From: Candidatus Spyradenecus faecavium
Lineage (GTDB): Bacteria > Verrucomicrobiota > Kiritimatiellia > RFP12 > DVOR01
Direction of reading: 5' to 3'
NCBI GenBank assembly: GCA_018713405.1
Contig: DVOR01000031.1
Coordinates: forward strand, 1-6,189
Length of the DNA: 6,189 nt
Shown here: positions 5,990-6,189 of the stretch, one piece after another
How the letters are laid out: each line of letters starts with the position of its first letter
How positions within the stretch are numbered: the first letter of the stretch is position 1
The notes under the pieces: model-generated
What the model saw: the letters and a program-made list of their open reading frames with translations, nothing else
What the model was told of the DNA's origin: nothing
Databases searched by the model: none
Made by a program: the position numbers and the translations under genes

Positions 5990-5997
5990 GCCGGCAA

Positions 5998-6009
5998 AGG
6001 GGCGCCCCT
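5998..6009. repeat. 12-base perfect palindrome AGGGGCGCCCCT
   Basis: The sequence is its own exact reverse complement and sits two bases before the palindrome array at 6011. With no loop it would form poorly as RNA, so a DNA-level site is more likely than a terminator. Chance is possible in GC-rich DNA. Confidence 0.5.
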
Positions 6010-6010
6010 C

Positions 6011-6069
6011 AAACCCTAAGGGGTTCGACCCCAAACCCTAAGGGTTTCGAGGCAAACCCTTAAGGGTTT
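6011..6069. repeat. Array of three AAACCCT-AGGGTTT palindromes at 21-22 base spacing
   Basis: Copy 1 (6011-6025) is an imperfect 15-base palindrome centred at 6018 with one mismatched pair. Copy 2 (6033-6047) is perfect around a central A at 6040. Copy 3 (6054-6069) is a perfect 16-base palindrome centred on TTAA at 6061/6062. Centres are 22 and 21.5 bases apart, about two helical turns. The two inner spacers, GACCCC-like and CGAGGC-like, differ. The right half of one copy can also pair with the left half of the next: GGGTTT (6042-6047) with AAACCC (6054-6059) around a 6-base loop. The layout fits a multi-site operator or an interspersed palindromic repeat; no protein can be named. Confidence 0.85.
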
Positions 6070-6123
6070 CAGAAAATCATCGGCACTTATTTGGAATGGG
6101 CCCGTTTGCGGGAAACCGTGGAA

Positions 6124-6189
6124 ACGCAAGGGATGGGCACGGTAGTGAGGCCCGGAGGGCCGAACGGCGAAGTGCCCAGGCCCTTGCGT
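6124..6189. repeat. 66-base fold-back (long interrupted inverted repeat) at the window edge
   Basis: The outer arms ACGCAAGGG (6124-6132) and CCCTTGCGT (6181-6189) are exact reverse complements. Inside them GGGCAC (6135-6140) pairs with GTGCCC (6172-6177), and an apical hairpin GGCCC-GGA-GGGCC occupies 6149-6161. In total about 20 base pairs with small internal loops. The outer stem ends exactly at the last base of the window and may continue, since the 5' side is preceded by GGAA. It could be a structured RNA, a REP- or MITE-like element, or a terminator-like structure of a gene beyond the edge, though no T-run is visible. Confidence 0.8.

Larger units (their letters stand above)
5741..6189. 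other. Repeat-rich non-coding region upstream of gspF
   Basis: No convincing gene is present in these 449 bases. The short open frames here run through simple repeats and show no family features. The region instead holds the candidate gspF promoter, several perfect small hairpins, an 8-base and a 9-base tandem repeat, an array of three palindromes and a long fold-back at the right edge, each listed separately. No tRNA, rRNA or CRISPR structure is recognised. Part of it may be the 3' flank of a gene beyond the window, but no hairpin here is followed by a run of T on either strand as a standard terminator would be. Confidence 0.75.

Noticed and set aside
5753..6034. Minus-strand 93-codon frame running through both tandem repeats
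   Set aside because: Its product is repeat-encoded (QEVQE and QASKPPSL) with no domain, it ends within the candidate gspF promoter, and the 8-base unit is not a codon multiple. It is better read as non-coding.
6011..6069. Resemblance of AAACCCT to plant-type telomere repeat
   Set aside because: The units are palindromes at 21-22 base spacing, not head-to-tail AAACCCT heptamers, and the flanking genes are bacterial.
6133..6189. Plus-strand frame starting ATG at 6133 and open to the window end
   Set aside because: Only 19 codons are visible, all inside the fold-back, whose pairing explains the sequence better. AAGGG touches the ATG directly, leaving no proper Shine-Dalgarno spacing.

Overview
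This is a GC-rich bacterial window in which every gene I can support lies on the minus strand. Reading in the direction of transcription (right to left), about 440 bases of repeat-rich non-coding DNA are followed by five tightly packed genes. These encode a type II secretion/type IV pilus platform protein (GspF/PilC family), a GspG-type major pseudopilin, a TGS-domain uridine-kinase-like nucleoside kinase, a divergent LpxC-family deacetylase and a family-4-type glycosyltransferase. After a 47-base gap comes the 5' end of an AAA-ATPase-like gene (Pfam AAA-ATPase_like, formerly DUF1703 group), cut off by the left edge of the window.

The five-gene set looks like one operon. The gaps are 25, 5 and 15 bases, and the last junction is a 4-base ATGA overlap. 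No terminator is visible inside it. A promoter candidate with a 17-base spacer sits directly before gspF, so close that the message would be almost leaderless. The ATPase gene has its own strong Shine-Dalgarno sequence and a possible extended -10 element, so it may be a separate unit.

The LpxC homologue implies an outer-membrane (Gram-negative type) bacterium. The high GC, the small pseudopilin cluster, the kinase, the AAA-ATPase_like gene and the junk-like intergenic repeats together suggest the Planctomycetota-Verrucomicrobiota-Lentisphaerota/Kiritimatiellota area. This placement is inference and cannot be fixed from one window.

Functionally, GspF and GspG are the inner-membrane platform and major pilin of a secretion pseudopilus, but no ATPase, secretin or prepilin peptidase is present here, so they must work with parts encoded elsewhere. 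The LpxC-like protein and the glycosyltransferase are translationally coupled and could modify a cell-envelope glycan or lipid. How the nucleoside kinase fits is unclear.

The points most worth a second look are the LpxC homologue with a displaced zinc-ligand motif, the reversal of GC skew part-way through the co-directional operon, the near-leaderless promoter, and an intergenic region with an 8-base tandem repeat, a 9-base tandem repeat, an array of three evenly spaced palindromes and a 66-base fold-back at the right edge. I do not see a clearly new defence or mobile system in this window.
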